Shown: positions 1 to 6,882 of the stretch, piece after piece
Numbering within the stretch: the first letter of the stretch is position 1
How the letters are laid out: every line of letters begins with the position of its first letter
Translations under genes and position numbers: made by a program
The notes under the pieces: model-generated
Told to the model about the DNA's origin: nothing
Databases searched by the model: none
What the model saw: only the letters and a program-made list of their open reading frames with translations
NCBI GenBank assembly: GCA_036258315.1
Contig: DATADX010000043.1
Span: forward strand, 1 to 23,267
Origin: DASSYK01 sp036258315
GTDB lineage: Bacteria; Actinomycetota; Thermoleophilia; Solirubrobacterales; 70-9
Reading direction: 5' to 3'
DNA length: 23,267 nt

Positions 1-86
1 GGGAGGGGTTCCGCGCGCACGCCCACCGTTCATTACATACCGCCGCCGCATGAGATCGCAGCCAGTAACGCGCCAGCCGAGCGGAG

Positions 87-493
87 CTACTCCCGCAGCC
101 CGGCGGCTTTGAGGGCATCACATTCGTCGTCGAACTCGCGAATACGCACGATCATCCCGTCCCGGAGCGTGAGCAGCTCGTCGTTGGTCGATCGAACCTC
201 GGCGCCACTCATTGCGCCGCGGCCCACCTCGGTTGCCTCGACCAATATTTCGTCGCCTCCGCAGTCGATGATCCGCTGGACGTCATATCTGTACTCATCA
301 AAGCTTTGCAGCCATTCCTCGAGCCGCTGCCTGACTCCCTCACGGCCCCGGTAAATCGTTCCGTCTTCGGGTGCGCTCCACTCGACCTCGGGATGGCACA
401 ACGCCATCGTTCTGGGCATCGCGCCAGCAGCTCATTCTTGCCTGTAGCTGGCTCGTACCAGCGAGTCGCAATCTCGACGTTCTCCCCTGACAT
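87..493 (-). pseudogene. SnoaL-like (NTF2-fold) protein, frameshifted
   Basis: This is the third and most downstream of three tandem SnoaL-like genes. The start region (493 leftward, MSGENVEIATRWYE) matches the start of its two neighbours. The body lies in a different frame (419-87), where HPEVEW, IYRGREGVRQ, GGDEILVEATEVGRG and the ending KAAGLRE match the family. Neither frame alone covers the fold, so a one- or two-base indel lies around 415-440. The start at 493 is supported by the junction with the gene before it: stop TAG, three bases GCG, then ATG, the same as at the other junction. SnoaL-like proteins are small alpha+beta barrels; some are polyketide cyclases, most are uncharacterised. 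If the shift is real, only an N-terminally truncated product from 419 could be made. A sequencing error is the alternative. Confidence 0.6.
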
Positions 494-496
494 CGC

Positions 497-904
497 CTAC
501 TCCCGCAGCCCGGCGGCTTCGAGGGCGGCTTGGCGGTCGGAGTAGGCGTCCATGCGGCGGATCAGGCCACGCCTGAGCGTGCACAGCTGCGCGAACTCCA
601 TCTCGACGGGGACGTGGCTGCCCCGTCCAACCCCACGTTGCCAAGCGAGGACAAGTACTCGGTCGCCGCCCGCGTCCAGGATCTCGTCCGTCCCCGCCTC
701 ATACCGCTCCCAGCTATCGCGCCACTCCTCGAAGAAGCGACGCACGCCCCCTTGTCCGGAGTAGACATCGTCTTCCGGCCAGCCGACAAAGTTGGTCGTG
801 GTCCATTCGACCGCCGGGTCGAAAGTCCCGAATAGCGCCTCAAAGTCACCCCTCGTCCAAGCGTCCCATGCCCTCCGAACCACCTCCACGTTCTCCTCCG
901 ACAT
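497..904 (-). CDS. SnoaL-like (NTF2-fold) domain protein
   Basis: A 135-residue protein starting MSEENVEVVRRAWDAW, with the usual small SnoaL/NTF2 pattern: an N-terminal helix, FDPAVEW, then a YSGQGGVRRFFEEW helix, a strand GGDRVLVLAWQRGVGRGS, and the ending ALEAAGLRE. Length fits the single-domain family (about 130 residues). It is the middle member of a tandem trio and starts three bases after the stop of the gene transcribed before it, so it is almost certainly co-transcribed and probably read by re-initiation. No signal peptide or membrane segment is visible. The substrate is unknown. The family includes cyclases, isomerases and many orphan proteins, and nothing nearby indicates polyketide synthesis. 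Confidence 0.8.
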   Translation of the reverse strand: MSEENVEVVRRAWDAWTRGDFEALFGTFDPAVEWTTTNFVGWPEDDVYSGQGGVRRFFEEWRDSWERYEAGTDEILDAGGDRVLVLAWQRGVGRGSHVPVEMEFAQLCTLRRGLIRRMDAYSDRQAALEAAGLRE

Positions 905-907
905 CGC

Positions 908-1318
908 CTACTCCTCAAGCCCGGCTGTCTTCAGGGCTTCGGCGCGGGTCCAGAAGACCTGACGTCTGATGATCAGGCCGTCCGCGAACCAGACGATCTG
1001 CCAGGTGCGGTATTCAAACGGCGCGCCGCTGCCCCTACGGCGTGCGGTGAGAACCAGGCCGATCAAGACCCGGTCATCACCCGAGTCCGCCATCTGCTCG
1101 ATCTCGGCGTGGATGCTGCCCGCCTCCATGTCCTCCATCATCAGCGCGATCCACTCCCGCACCTCTGCCCGCCCGCGGTACAGCTCACCGATCCCTGAGA
1201 CACCCTCCAGGGCCTCCCATACGACCTCTGGGCTGAGGAATGCCAGCAAGGCGTCGAAGTCGCCGCGGTTGATAGCGGCGATGGCCTTCCGTGCCAGCGC
1301 CATGTTCTCCTGCGACAT
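908..1318 (-). CDS. SnoaL-like (NTF2-fold) domain protein, first of tandem trio
   Basis: A 136-residue SnoaL/NTF2-like protein: MSQENMALARKAIAAINRGD, FLSPEVVWEALEG, YRGRAEVREW, DDRVLIGLVLTARRRGSG, ending ALKTAGLEE. The reading frame stays open far upstream (to 1840), but the family start MSQEN at 1318 matches the neighbours' MSEEN and MSGEN. A GATACT hexamer (1332-1327, minus strand) lies just before it, so the long extension is rejected. This is the promoter-proximal gene of the trio. Like its neighbours it ends in the (A/T)AGL(R/E)E tail that many small actinobacterial SnoaL proteins carry. The cellular role is unknown. Confidence 0.8.
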   Translation of the reverse strand: MSQENMALARKAIAAINRGDFDALLAFLSPEVVWEALEGVSGIGELYRGRAEVREWIALMMEDMEAGSIHAEIEQMADSGDDRVLIGLVLTARRRGSGAPFEYRTWQIVWFADGLIIRRQVFWTRAEALKTAGLEE

Positions 1319-1326
1319 CGCCCCGC

Positions 1327-1332
1327 AGTATC
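1327..1332 (-). promoter_or_regulatory. -10-like hexamer before SnoaL trio
   Basis: GATACT on the minus strand, with eight bases between it and the ATG at 1318. This is the spacing seen before several other genes here and would give a nearly leaderless mRNA. No convincing -35 was found. Confidence 0.35.
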
Positions 1333-1409
1333 TCGCGAGCCGATGGGACTCCCGCTTCCCGTGTACCTCAGATTTTTCCATCCCGACAAACGCGCGAAAG
1401 GACCGCAGG

Positions 1410-1672
1410 ATGACGCGCGTCCAGCTCCATGAAGCCCTAGGGACCATCGAGGGGGTCCGCGAAGACGGCGTAACCGCCGAGGTTCTCTGGGACACCGGAG
1501 CCCGATCTCCCTTCCCCTTTCCTGGCTGAGCGATCCCGAGGAGGTCGAGGCTGCGCGTAGGGCTGAGCTCGAGGCCGCAAAGAAACAGCGGCGCTTGGAA
1601 CGGGGGCGGCTTCGACGTGAGCAGCCGGAGCGCGAGTGCGAGGGTTGCCCTCAGCGGTTCTACCCCCGATGA
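1410..1672 (+). pseudogene. Small charged protein, apparently frameshifted
   Basis: ATG at 1410 is preceded by AAAGGA at a good Shine-Dalgarno distance and opens a 39-residue frame (MTRVQLHEALGTIEGV...) that stops at 1529. A second frame, open from about 1505 to the TGA at 1670-1672, reads SDPEEVEAARRAELEAAKKQ followed by a basic stretch and ends ECEGCPQRFYPR. It is highly charged, probably helical, with a CxxC pair like half of a zinc-binding site. One indel near 1505-1525 would join them. The region immediately precedes the recombinase remnant, so it may be part of the same decayed element. I do not recognise the family, and the second frame could be chance in GC-rich DNA. Confidence 0.3.
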
Positions 1673-1690
1673 GGCTGAGCGGCGGCTGGC

Positions 1691-2305
1691 GTGTTGCCCG
1701 CTGAGGAGCGTGTCGTTTGGGCGACCGCGTGCTATGCGGGTCTGCGCCGCGGGGAGTTGATCGCGCTCCGCTGGTCGGACGCTGACTTCGCCAAGTCCGA
1801 AATCCGCGTCGAGCGGGGTTGGGACGATGCCGAGAGGCATCCCGTTGCCGCGAAGTCAGACAAGGGGAGGAGGACTGTTCCGATCCCCGCGGCCCTCAGC
1901 AACTACCTTCGCGAGCTGCGCGCTTCGACCTGGACAGAGGGCTACGTGTTCGGCCGAGAGCCAGTGCAGGCTCGTACGCTGACCAACCGCGCCGAGAAGG
2001 CATGGAAGGCGGCGGAGCTCGATCCGATCACGCTCCACGAATCCCGCCATACCTACGCCTCTCTGATGATCGCGGCCGGCGTGAACTTCAAGGCGCTCTC
2101 GGAGTTCATGGGCCACTCAGACATTTCGATCACCCTGGACCGCGACGGCCACCTTCTCCCGGGCGTCGGCGACGAGGCAAGCTGGATGCCTACCTCAGCG
2201 AGTGGCGCAGCGAGAAGGCGCGGAAGGCGGCGCTCAGCGAGCGCAGCGCACCGCTCAGCGTCGAGCTTTCCGAGTACGTCGAAGCTGGCTTGGTGCGTAC
2301 CGTAG
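1691..2305 (+). pseudogene. Tyrosine recombinase (phage integrase family) remnant
   Basis: The catalytic half of a tyrosine recombinase: AGLRRGEL with the first catalytic Arg (R19 from the GTG at 1691), SDKGRRTVPIP with the conserved Lys region, HESRHTYAS (HxxR box), and EFMGHSDISITLDRDGHL. The last motif normally reads DRYGHL, with Tyr as the DNA nucleophile; here the codon at 2144-2146 is GAC (Asp). The N-terminal arm and core-binding domains are missing. A nearby frame, about 1640-1690 (TPDEAERRLA), looks like the residues that should precede LPAEERVVW. After HLLPG the frame is lost near 2170: the family-like ending GKLDAYLSEW continues in another frame to 2358. Three separate lesions make an inactive remnant of an integrated element most likely. 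Confidence 0.8.
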
Positions 2306-2444
2306 GAATACCGTGGGCCACCGATCTCCAGCCCCTTCCAGCGTGTTCCAGCGTGTGAAGGACCTGTGCCGATGAACCCGCCTTCCCTGCTACCAAGCCA
2401 AATCCCGCCCGTAGAGCCAAGAATGCTCCTGGCCCCGTTGGGGT

Positions 2445-2450
2445 TACGAT
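2445..2450 (+). promoter_or_regulatory. -10-like hexamer before RTX-type gene
   Basis: TACGAT, with seven bases before a GTG at 2458 and ten before the ATG at 2461. It overlaps the most upstream possible ATG (2449), which argues against that start. Confidence 0.35.
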
Positions 2451-2460
2451 GACCTTCGTG

Positions 2461-3174
2461 ATGCCTGGGAGAGGCAAGGGGCTCGGTGTGGCTCTCCTTG
2501 CCTGCGCGCTGGTGCCCGCTCTGGTGACCGCGCCTGCGGTGCCAGCTGAGACGGGGCGACCGGGTACCACCACCTCCCTGGCCCGTGCCAAGCACTCCGG
2601 GGCGAGCACCGCCGACACGCTGCGGATCTTCACGATCACGGGGACATCGCTGGCGGTCCGGATCAACTCCTTCATCGGTCCCGGCGGGCGGCTGACCCTC
2701 GTCTCTCCCGAGGGGATCACCGAACCCGACGGCGCCAATCCCGAGTGCACGCAGGACGGGCCCACCCAGGTCTCGTGCGTGCCCGGGTTCATCGGGGCGA
2801 TCGCGGGCGACCTCAAGGGCGGGCCTGACACCTTCACGGCGGCCCCGACATTGACCGTCTCGATCGGGATCGCGCTGCAGGGCGTCGACTACCCGCTCAG
2901 CGGCGGCGCCGGCCGCGACGACCTCAGCGGCGGCGCCGTCGGCGATCTGATCGAGGGCGGCGCCGGGCCCGATTCGCTGCTCGGCAACGGCCTCAGCGAC
3001 CTGATCCGCGGCGGTCCGGGCCGAGACGGCATCGGGGGCGGCACGGGGAGCGACGCCCTGTTCGGCGGTGGCGGCGCCGACAGGCTCGACGGCGGCCCGG
3101 CGCGAGACCTCTGCAACGGAGGGGGAGGGTCGGACATAGGGCTCAGCTGCCTGGCGTCGAAGAAGATCCCCTGA
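2461..3174 (+). CDS. Secreted protein with RTX-type calcium-binding repeats
   Basis: About 237 residues. The N-terminus is a clear Sec signal peptide: MPGRGKG, a hydrophobic run VALLACALVPALV, and a likely cleavage after AVPA. A middle region of about 110 residues contains two Cys (NPECTQDG, QVSCVPG) that may form a disulfide. The C-terminal third is glycine/aspartate repeats of the GGxGxDxL type (GGAGRDDLSGG, GGAGPDSLLGN, GGPGRDGIGGG, GGGGADRLDGG), the hemolysin-type repeat that binds Ca2+ in a beta-roll. It ends DLCNGGGGSDIGLSC, again with paired Cys. ATG 2449 is possible, but 2461 gives the better signal peptide. The stop TGA overlaps the next gene's ATG by one base. No catalytic domain is visible; the role is probably at the cell surface or outside. 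Confidence 0.75.
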   Translation: MPGRGKGLGVALLACALVPALVTAPAVPAETGRPGTTTSLARAKHSGASTADTLRIFTITGTSLAVRINSFIGPGGRLTLVSPEGITEPDGANPECTQDGPTQVSCVPGFIGAIAGDLKGGPDTFTAAPTLTVSIGIALQGVDYPLSGGAGRDDLSGGAVGDLIEGGAGPDSLLGNGLSDLIRGGPGRDGIGGGTGSDALFGGGGADRLDGGPARDLCNGGGGSDIGLSCLASKKIP

Positions 3175-3962
3175 TGCCGGACGTCGTCACCGTCGCCTCG
3201 CTCGGGAGCGGCTTTCAGGAGTGGATCGTCGACACAGGTCGGCTCGGCGAGTTCCTGTTCTTCATCTCCTTCCTCCTCTCGTGGGCGTTCATCCGCACGA
3301 GCGCCCACATGATCCGGGCGCAGGTGAGCTGGTGGCCCGGCAACGTCGAGGTCGGCGGCACTCACATCCACCATCTCGTGTGGGGGATCCTGCTGCTGCT
3401 GATCTTCGGCTGGATCGGGCTCGCCCTCGCGCCCGGCTCGCCCTGGAGCGAGGTCTCGGCGGTGATGTTCGGGATCGGCGCGGGCCTGACCCTCGACGAG
3501 TTCGCGCTCTGGCTGAACCTCAAGGACGTCTACTGGGAGCAGCAGGGCCGGGCCTCGATCGACGCCGTCGTGGTTACGCTCGCCATCACCGGGCTGCTCC
3601 TCGTCGGCTTCCGGGGCTGGATCGACGCCGCGGAATCGGTCGAGTCCGAGGTGTTCGCCGCCGTCGGAACGAGCGGCGCGTTGGGCCTCGTCCTGGCAAT
3701 GATCAACTGCGCCAAGGAGAAGTTCGGGATGGCGTTGCTCGGCTTCTTAGTCCCGTTGGTCCACATCGTCGGCGCCGTCAGGCTCGCGAAGCCCAACTCG
3801 CTGTGGGCGAAGCTGTTCTACGGCGGGAGCAAGCGCGAGCGCTCGCGCGAGCGGTTCGCCGGCCCGCGTGGCCGGCCGTTCTGGAAGCGCGGTCCCGAGC
3901 TACTCGGCCGGCTCGGCCTGCGGAGCGGCGCCGCCGGCGCCAGCGGTGCCGGGGGACCCTGA
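3174..3962 (+). CDS. Integral membrane protein of unknown function
   Basis: A 262-residue membrane protein with about five hydrophobic segments: FLFFISFLLSWAFI (res. 25-40), HLVWGILLLLIFGWIGLAL (about 65-85), a segment around VMFGIGAGLTLDEFALWL, VVVTLAITGLLLVGF, and LGLVLAMINCAKEKFGMALLGFLVPLVHIVG. A His cluster (GTHIHH) and an acidic pair (LDEF) sit at membrane edges and could bind metal, which is inference. The C-terminus is basic, then Gly/Ala-rich. It begins in the stop of the RTX-type gene (TGATG), so the two are translationally coupled. Its last 63 bases overlap the end of the convergent AI-2E gene. I do not recognise a characterised family. Confidence 0.75.
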   Translation: MPDVVTVASLGSGFQEWIVDTGRLGEFLFFISFLLSWAFIRTSAHMIRAQVSWWPGNVEVGGTHIHHLVWGILLLLIFGWIGLALAPGSPWSEVSAVMFGIGAGLTLDEFALWLNLKDVYWEQQGRASIDAVVVTLAITGLLLVGFRGWIDAAESVESEVFAAVGTSGALGLVLAMINCAKEKFGMALLGFLVPLVHIVGAVRLAKPNSLWAKLFYGGSKRERSRERFAGPRGRPFWKRGPELLGRLGLRSGAAGASGAGGP

Positions 3963-5018
3963 CAGGACCAGCTCGTCGATCACGACGCCGAGCGACGCCG
4001 CCGTCGGGATCGCCAGCAGCGCGCCGAGCACGCCGGCGAGGTTGGCGCCGGCGATCACCGCCACGATCGCGACCGCGGGGTTGAGCTTCAGCGCGCCGCC
4101 CGTGTACATGACCGGCTGGATCACCCGGTCCTGGATCTGCTGGTAGACGAGGAAGGCGGCCAGCCAGATCAGGGCGTCGTAGGGCTGTCCGTCGATCGCG
4201 AGGACGACGGCGACGACCGCGCCGCCGATCGTGAACCCGATCAGCGGGATCAGATCGAGGAACGCGACCAGGACCGCCATCGCGAGCGCCAGGTGAAAGC
4301 CCTCTATCTCGAGGAAGGCGAACGTGAACAGCCCCGCGGCGATCGCCAGCACGATCGTGACGCTCACGTAGGAGCGCACGACCGCGGCGACCCTGGTGCC
4401 CACCCGGCGGGCGCGGTCTCGGTGCGGGTCGTCGAGCCGCGCCGTGCCGCGCCGGAACATCCCGCCGCGGTCGAGCAGCAGGAAGAAGGTGATCGTGACC
4501 ACCGTGACGAAGGCGACCAGGTGCTCGAGCAGGCTGACCGTGAAGGTGCCGAGCTCGGTTGCGCCGGACCCGAGCTTCGAGGGCAGCGCCCCGGCCTGCT
4601 CGCTGAGCTTCGCGGTCAGCCCGTACTTCTGGTTCAGCTCCTCGAACTGCTGGTTGTTCTCCGCCCAGTGCTCGAAGTCGGTCACGTAGCTGGGCAGCCT
4701 CTTCGCGAGGCCCTCGATGTCCTTCACGATCGGCGGGAAGACGTGCAGGATCAGGAAGATCAGCCCGGCGAAGAAGACGACGTAGACGAGCAGGATCGCG
4801 AGCACGCGCGGCAGCGGGCGGCCCCTGATCCTGATCCGCTGCAACAGGCCGACGGCCGGATCGAGGGCCAGCGCGAGGAAGATCGCCGTGATCGTCCAGC
4901 GCAGCGTCGTCGTCGTGTTGAGGACGACCAGCGCGAGCAACAGCGCGAGCGCAACCATCAGCAGCGCCACGAGGACGATCTTCGACACGGCCCGGGCCTC
5001 GATGTCCCTCGCGCGCAT
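3900..5018 (-). CDS. AI-2E family transporter (PF01594-type membrane protein)
   Basis: A 372-residue protein with the family layout: two N-terminal membrane segments (VLVALLMVALALLLALVVL; TITAIFLALALDPAVGLLQ), a third around VLAILLVYVVFFAGLIFLIL, a soluble stretch of about 80 residues (VFPPIVKDIEGLAKRLP onward), then more hydrophobic segments. These include the conserved LVAFLDLIPLIGFTIGG and VYQQIQDRVIQPVMYTGGALKLNP, the family hallmark. Members have been linked to autoinducer-2 export or Na+/H+ exchange, but substrates of actinobacterial members are mostly unknown. The tail is Gly/Ala/Pro-rich. TAGCTT precedes the ATG by eight bases, suggesting a leaderless transcript. Confidence 0.9.
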   Translation of the reverse strand: MRARDIEARAVSKIVLVALLMVALALLLALVVLNTTTTLRWTITAIFLALALDPAVGLLQRIRIRGRPLPRVLAILLVYVVFFAGLIFLILHVFPPIVKDIEGLAKRLPSYVTDFEHWAENNQQFEELNQKYGLTAKLSEQAGALPSKLGSGATELGTFTVSLLEHLVAFVTVVTITFFLLLDRGGMFRRGTARLDDPHRDRARRVGTRVAAVVRSYVSVTIVLAIAAGLFTFAFLEIEGFHLALAMAVLVAFLDLIPLIGFTIGGAVVAVVLAIDGQPYDALIWLAAFLVYQQIQDRVIQPVMYTGGALKLNPAVAIVAVIAGANLAGVLGALLAIPTAASLGVVIDELVLSGSPGTAGAGGAAPQAEPAE

Positions 5019-5026
5019 CCTCCCGC

Positions 5027-5032
5027 AAGCTA
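5027..5032 (-). promoter_or_regulatory. -10-like hexamer before AI-2E gene
   Basis: TAGCTT on the minus strand, eight bases before the ATG at 5018. The GGGAGG in between directly abuts the ATG and is too close to act as a normal ribosome-binding site, so a leaderless mRNA is more likely. Confidence 0.4.
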
Positions 5033-5088
5033 GAGCGCGCCCGGGACGGCAAACGGTCCCGCGATCCCACCCGGCGCCGCCGCTGCGC

Positions 5089-5094
5089 TACTCT
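5089..5094 (+). promoter_or_regulatory. -10-like hexamer for the leuA leader
   Basis: TACTCT followed by CCGCCC. The same TACTCTCCG string precedes ilvE (12137). Transcription would start near 5101, about six bases before the leader peptide ATG. No clear -35 is seen. Confidence 0.4.
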
Positions 5095-5106
5095 CCGCCC
5101 ACTTCG

Positions 5107-5166
5107 ATGACGCACCGGCTCGACAGCCTGGCGCTGCTCCTTCTCCTCCCCCTCCGGGGGGAGTAA
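5107..5166 (+). CDS. Leucine-rich leader peptide upstream of leuA
   Basis: The frame from ATG 5107 to TAA 5164-5166 encodes 19 residues, MTHRLDSLALLLLLPLRGE, eight of them Leu, including five consecutive Leu codons (CTG CTC CTT CTC CTC). It ends 69 bases before the leuA ATG. Leader peptides rich in the regulated amino acid are the classic sensor of amino-acid attenuation, and leucine-responsive leaders before actinobacterial leuA have, to my recollection, been predicted comparatively. No Shine-Dalgarno precedes the ATG, but a -10-like TACTCT lies 12 bases upstream, so translation from a near-leaderless 5' end is plausible. The Leu codons are complementary to the leuA ribosome-binding site (see the regulatory entry). 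Confidence 0.75.
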   Translation: MTHRLDSLALLLLLPLRGE

Positions 5167-5230
5167 TCGCTGGGCGGCGCGACAGCCGCGAACTCACAAC
5201 AGGTCATTCGAAGTCTCCAGAGAAGGAGGA
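5137..5230 (+). promoter_or_regulatory. Candidate leucine-responsive translational attenuator of leuA
   Basis: Three competing structures can be drawn. First, Leu codons 5137-5145 (CTCCTTCTC) are perfectly complementary to 5220-5228 (GAGAAGGAG), the leuA Shine-Dalgarno; an alternative register pairs 5144-5149 with 5225-5230. Second, 5146-5152 pairs with 5157-5163 as a 7-bp stem with a TCCG loop, covering the last Leu codons up to the base before the stop. Third, 5174-5178 pairs with 5185-5189. No U-tract terminator is seen, so control of translation start fits better than transcription termination. In the proposed model a ribosome stalled on Leu codons covers the anti-SD strand and frees leuA; with ample leucine the SD is sequestered. 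Confidence 0.6.
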
Positions 5231-5235
5231 CCAGC

Positions 5236-6837
5236 ATGAGGGAAGCCACATCGAGCGAAGCACCCGGACCCGATCGCGTCCACATCTTCGACACGACGCT
5301 GCGCGATGGCGAGCAGTCGCCCGGGATCTCGCTGAACACCCAGGAGAAGATCGAGATCGCACAGCAGCTCGCCCGCCTCGGCGTCGACGTAATCGAGGCG
5401 GGGTTCCCGATCACCTCCCCAGGTGACTTCGAGGCAGTCGAGGCGATCGCGCGCCAGGTGGAGGGGCCGGTGATCTGCGGGCTCTCCAGGACCCACAAGG
5501 CGGACATCGACGCCGCCTGGAACGCGATCAAGGCCGCCGAGCGCCCCCGCATCCACACCTTCATCTCGACCTCCGACATCCACATCGAGCACCAGCTGCA
5601 GACGACGCGCGAGGACGTCAAGGGTCAGGCGAAGGCCGCCGTCGCATTGGCGCGCTCGTACTGCGACGACGTCGAGTTCTCACCGATGGACGCGACGCGC
5701 GCGGACGTCGAGTTCACCGCCGAGGTCTGCGCGATCGCCGTCGCCGAGGGCGCGACCGTGATCAACATCCCTGACACCGTCGGGTACACGACACCCGCGG
5801 AGTACGCGAGCTACTTCCGGCGCCTCTACGAGCTGGTCCCCGGCCTCGACGGCGTCGAGGTCTCCGTGCACTGCCACGACGATCTCGGGATGGCCGTCGC
5901 CAACTCCTACGCCGGCGTCCTCGCCGGCGCGCGGCAGGTCGAGTGCGCGGTCAACGGGATCGGCGAGCGCGCCGGGAACTGCTCGCTCGAGGAGATCGTG
6001 ATGCTGCTCCGAACCCGCCGCGACGCGCACGGGCTCGACACCGGGATCGACGCGCGCGAGCTGGCCCGCACGAGCCGGATGGTCTCGCGCCTGACCGGCT
6101 ACTCCGTGCCGCCGAACAAGGCGGTCGTCGGCCGCAACGCCTTCGCGCACGAGTCCGGGATCCATCAGGACGGGGTGCTCAAGGAGCGCTCGACCTACGA
6201 GATCATGGATGCGACCGAGGTCGGGCTCGAGTCGAACTCGATCGTGCTCGGCAAGCACTCCGGCCGCCATGCGCTGGCGGACGCGCTGAGGCAGCTGGGA
6301 TTCAACGTCTCGGGCGGCGCCCTGAACCAGGCGTTCAAGCGCTTCAAGGAGATCGCGGACAAGAAGAAGCAGGTCACCGCGCTCGATCTCGAGGCGATCG
6401 TCTCCGACGAGATGCGCGAGCGCTCCGAGGCCTACAACCTGTCGCGCTTCGCTGTCTCCTCCGGCTCGGAGCGCGAGCCCGAGGCCGAGGTCGCCGTCAC
6501 CCTCCCGGACGGGACGGAGTCCGTGGCGAAGTCCTCCGGCGATGGGCCGGTCGACGCGATCTTCATCGCGATCCAGCAGGCGATCGGCACCGAGGCCGAG
6601 CTGCAGCGCTTCGAGGTCGCCGGCATCGACAGCGGCACCGACGCCCTCGGGGAGGTCACCGTCTGGGTGCGGGCCAACGGCCGGCTCGCGAGCGGTCAGG
6701 GTGTCGCCACCGACATCCTCGAAGCGGCCGCGCGGGCGTTCGTGCGCGCGATCTCGAACGCGCTCGAGGGCGCCGCGATCCGGGAGGCCGAGGAGGCGAC
6801 CGCGGAGGCCGCGACCGAGCGGACCCCCGGTCCGTGA
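5236..6837 (+). CDS. leuA: 2-isopropylmalate synthase
   Basis: Condenses acetyl-CoA with 2-ketoisovalerate to 2-isopropylmalate, the first committed step of leucine synthesis. The 533 residues show the TIM-barrel HMGL-like domain with FDTTLRDGEQSPG (res. 18-30), HCHDD metal-binding His (H212, H214), NGIGERAGN, and GKHSGRHAL in the linker. A C-terminal LeuA regulatory domain follows (about 390-510) with VAVTLPDGTESVAKSSGDGPVDA, the domain through which leucine usually inhibits. It belongs to the shorter bacterial LeuA class of 500-odd residues. AGAAGGAGG ends six bases before the ATG. It is preceded by a leucine-rich leader, so both transcriptional/translational and allosteric leucine control are likely. 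A charged, Ala/Glu-rich tail follows the regulatory domain. Confidence 0.96.
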   Translation: MREATSSEAPGPDRVHIFDTTLRDGEQSPGISLNTQEKIEIAQQLARLGVDVIEAGFPITSPGDFEAVEAIARQVEGPVICGLSRTHKADIDAAWNAIKAAERPRIHTFISTSDIHIEHQLQTTREDVKGQAKAAVALARSYCDDVEFSPMDATRADVEFTAEVCAIAVAEGATVINIPDTVGYTTPAEYASYFRRLYELVPGLDGVEVSVHCHDDLGMAVANSYAGVLAGARQVECAVNGIGERAGNCSLEEIVMLLRTRRDAHGLDTGIDARELARTSRMVSRLTGYSVPPNKAVVGRNAFAHESGIHQDGVLKERSTYEIMDATEVGLESNSIVLGKHSGRHALADALRQLGFNVSGGALNQAFKRFKEIADKKKQVTALDLEAIVSDEMRERSEAYNLSRFAVSSGSEREPEAEVAVTLPDGTESVAKSSGDGPVDAIFIAIQQAIGTEAELQRFEVAGIDSGTDALGEVTVWVRANGRLASGQGVATDILEAAARAFVRAISNALEGAAIREAEEATAEAATERTPGP

Positions 6838-6869
6838 GCCCTCGGACGGTCCGCCCGCTCCGTTGCGGC

Positions 6870-6875
6870 TAATGT
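6870..6875 (+). promoter_or_regulatory. -10-like hexamer before SDR gene
   Basis: TAATGT, seven bases before GTG 6883. It overlaps the alternative GTG at 6874, favouring the later start. Confidence 0.4.
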
Positions 6876-6882
6876 GGCCGGT

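Noticed and set aside
1319..1840. N-terminal extension of the first SnoaL-like gene to 1840
   Set aside because: The family start MSQEN lies at 1318 with a -10-like hexamer just before it, and the extension is antisense to recombinase remnant sequence.
3778..5115. 445-residue minus-strand frame overlapping the AI-2E gene in another frame
   Set aside because: Arg/Ala-rich with no membrane or domain pattern, while the AI-2E frame is convincing throughout.
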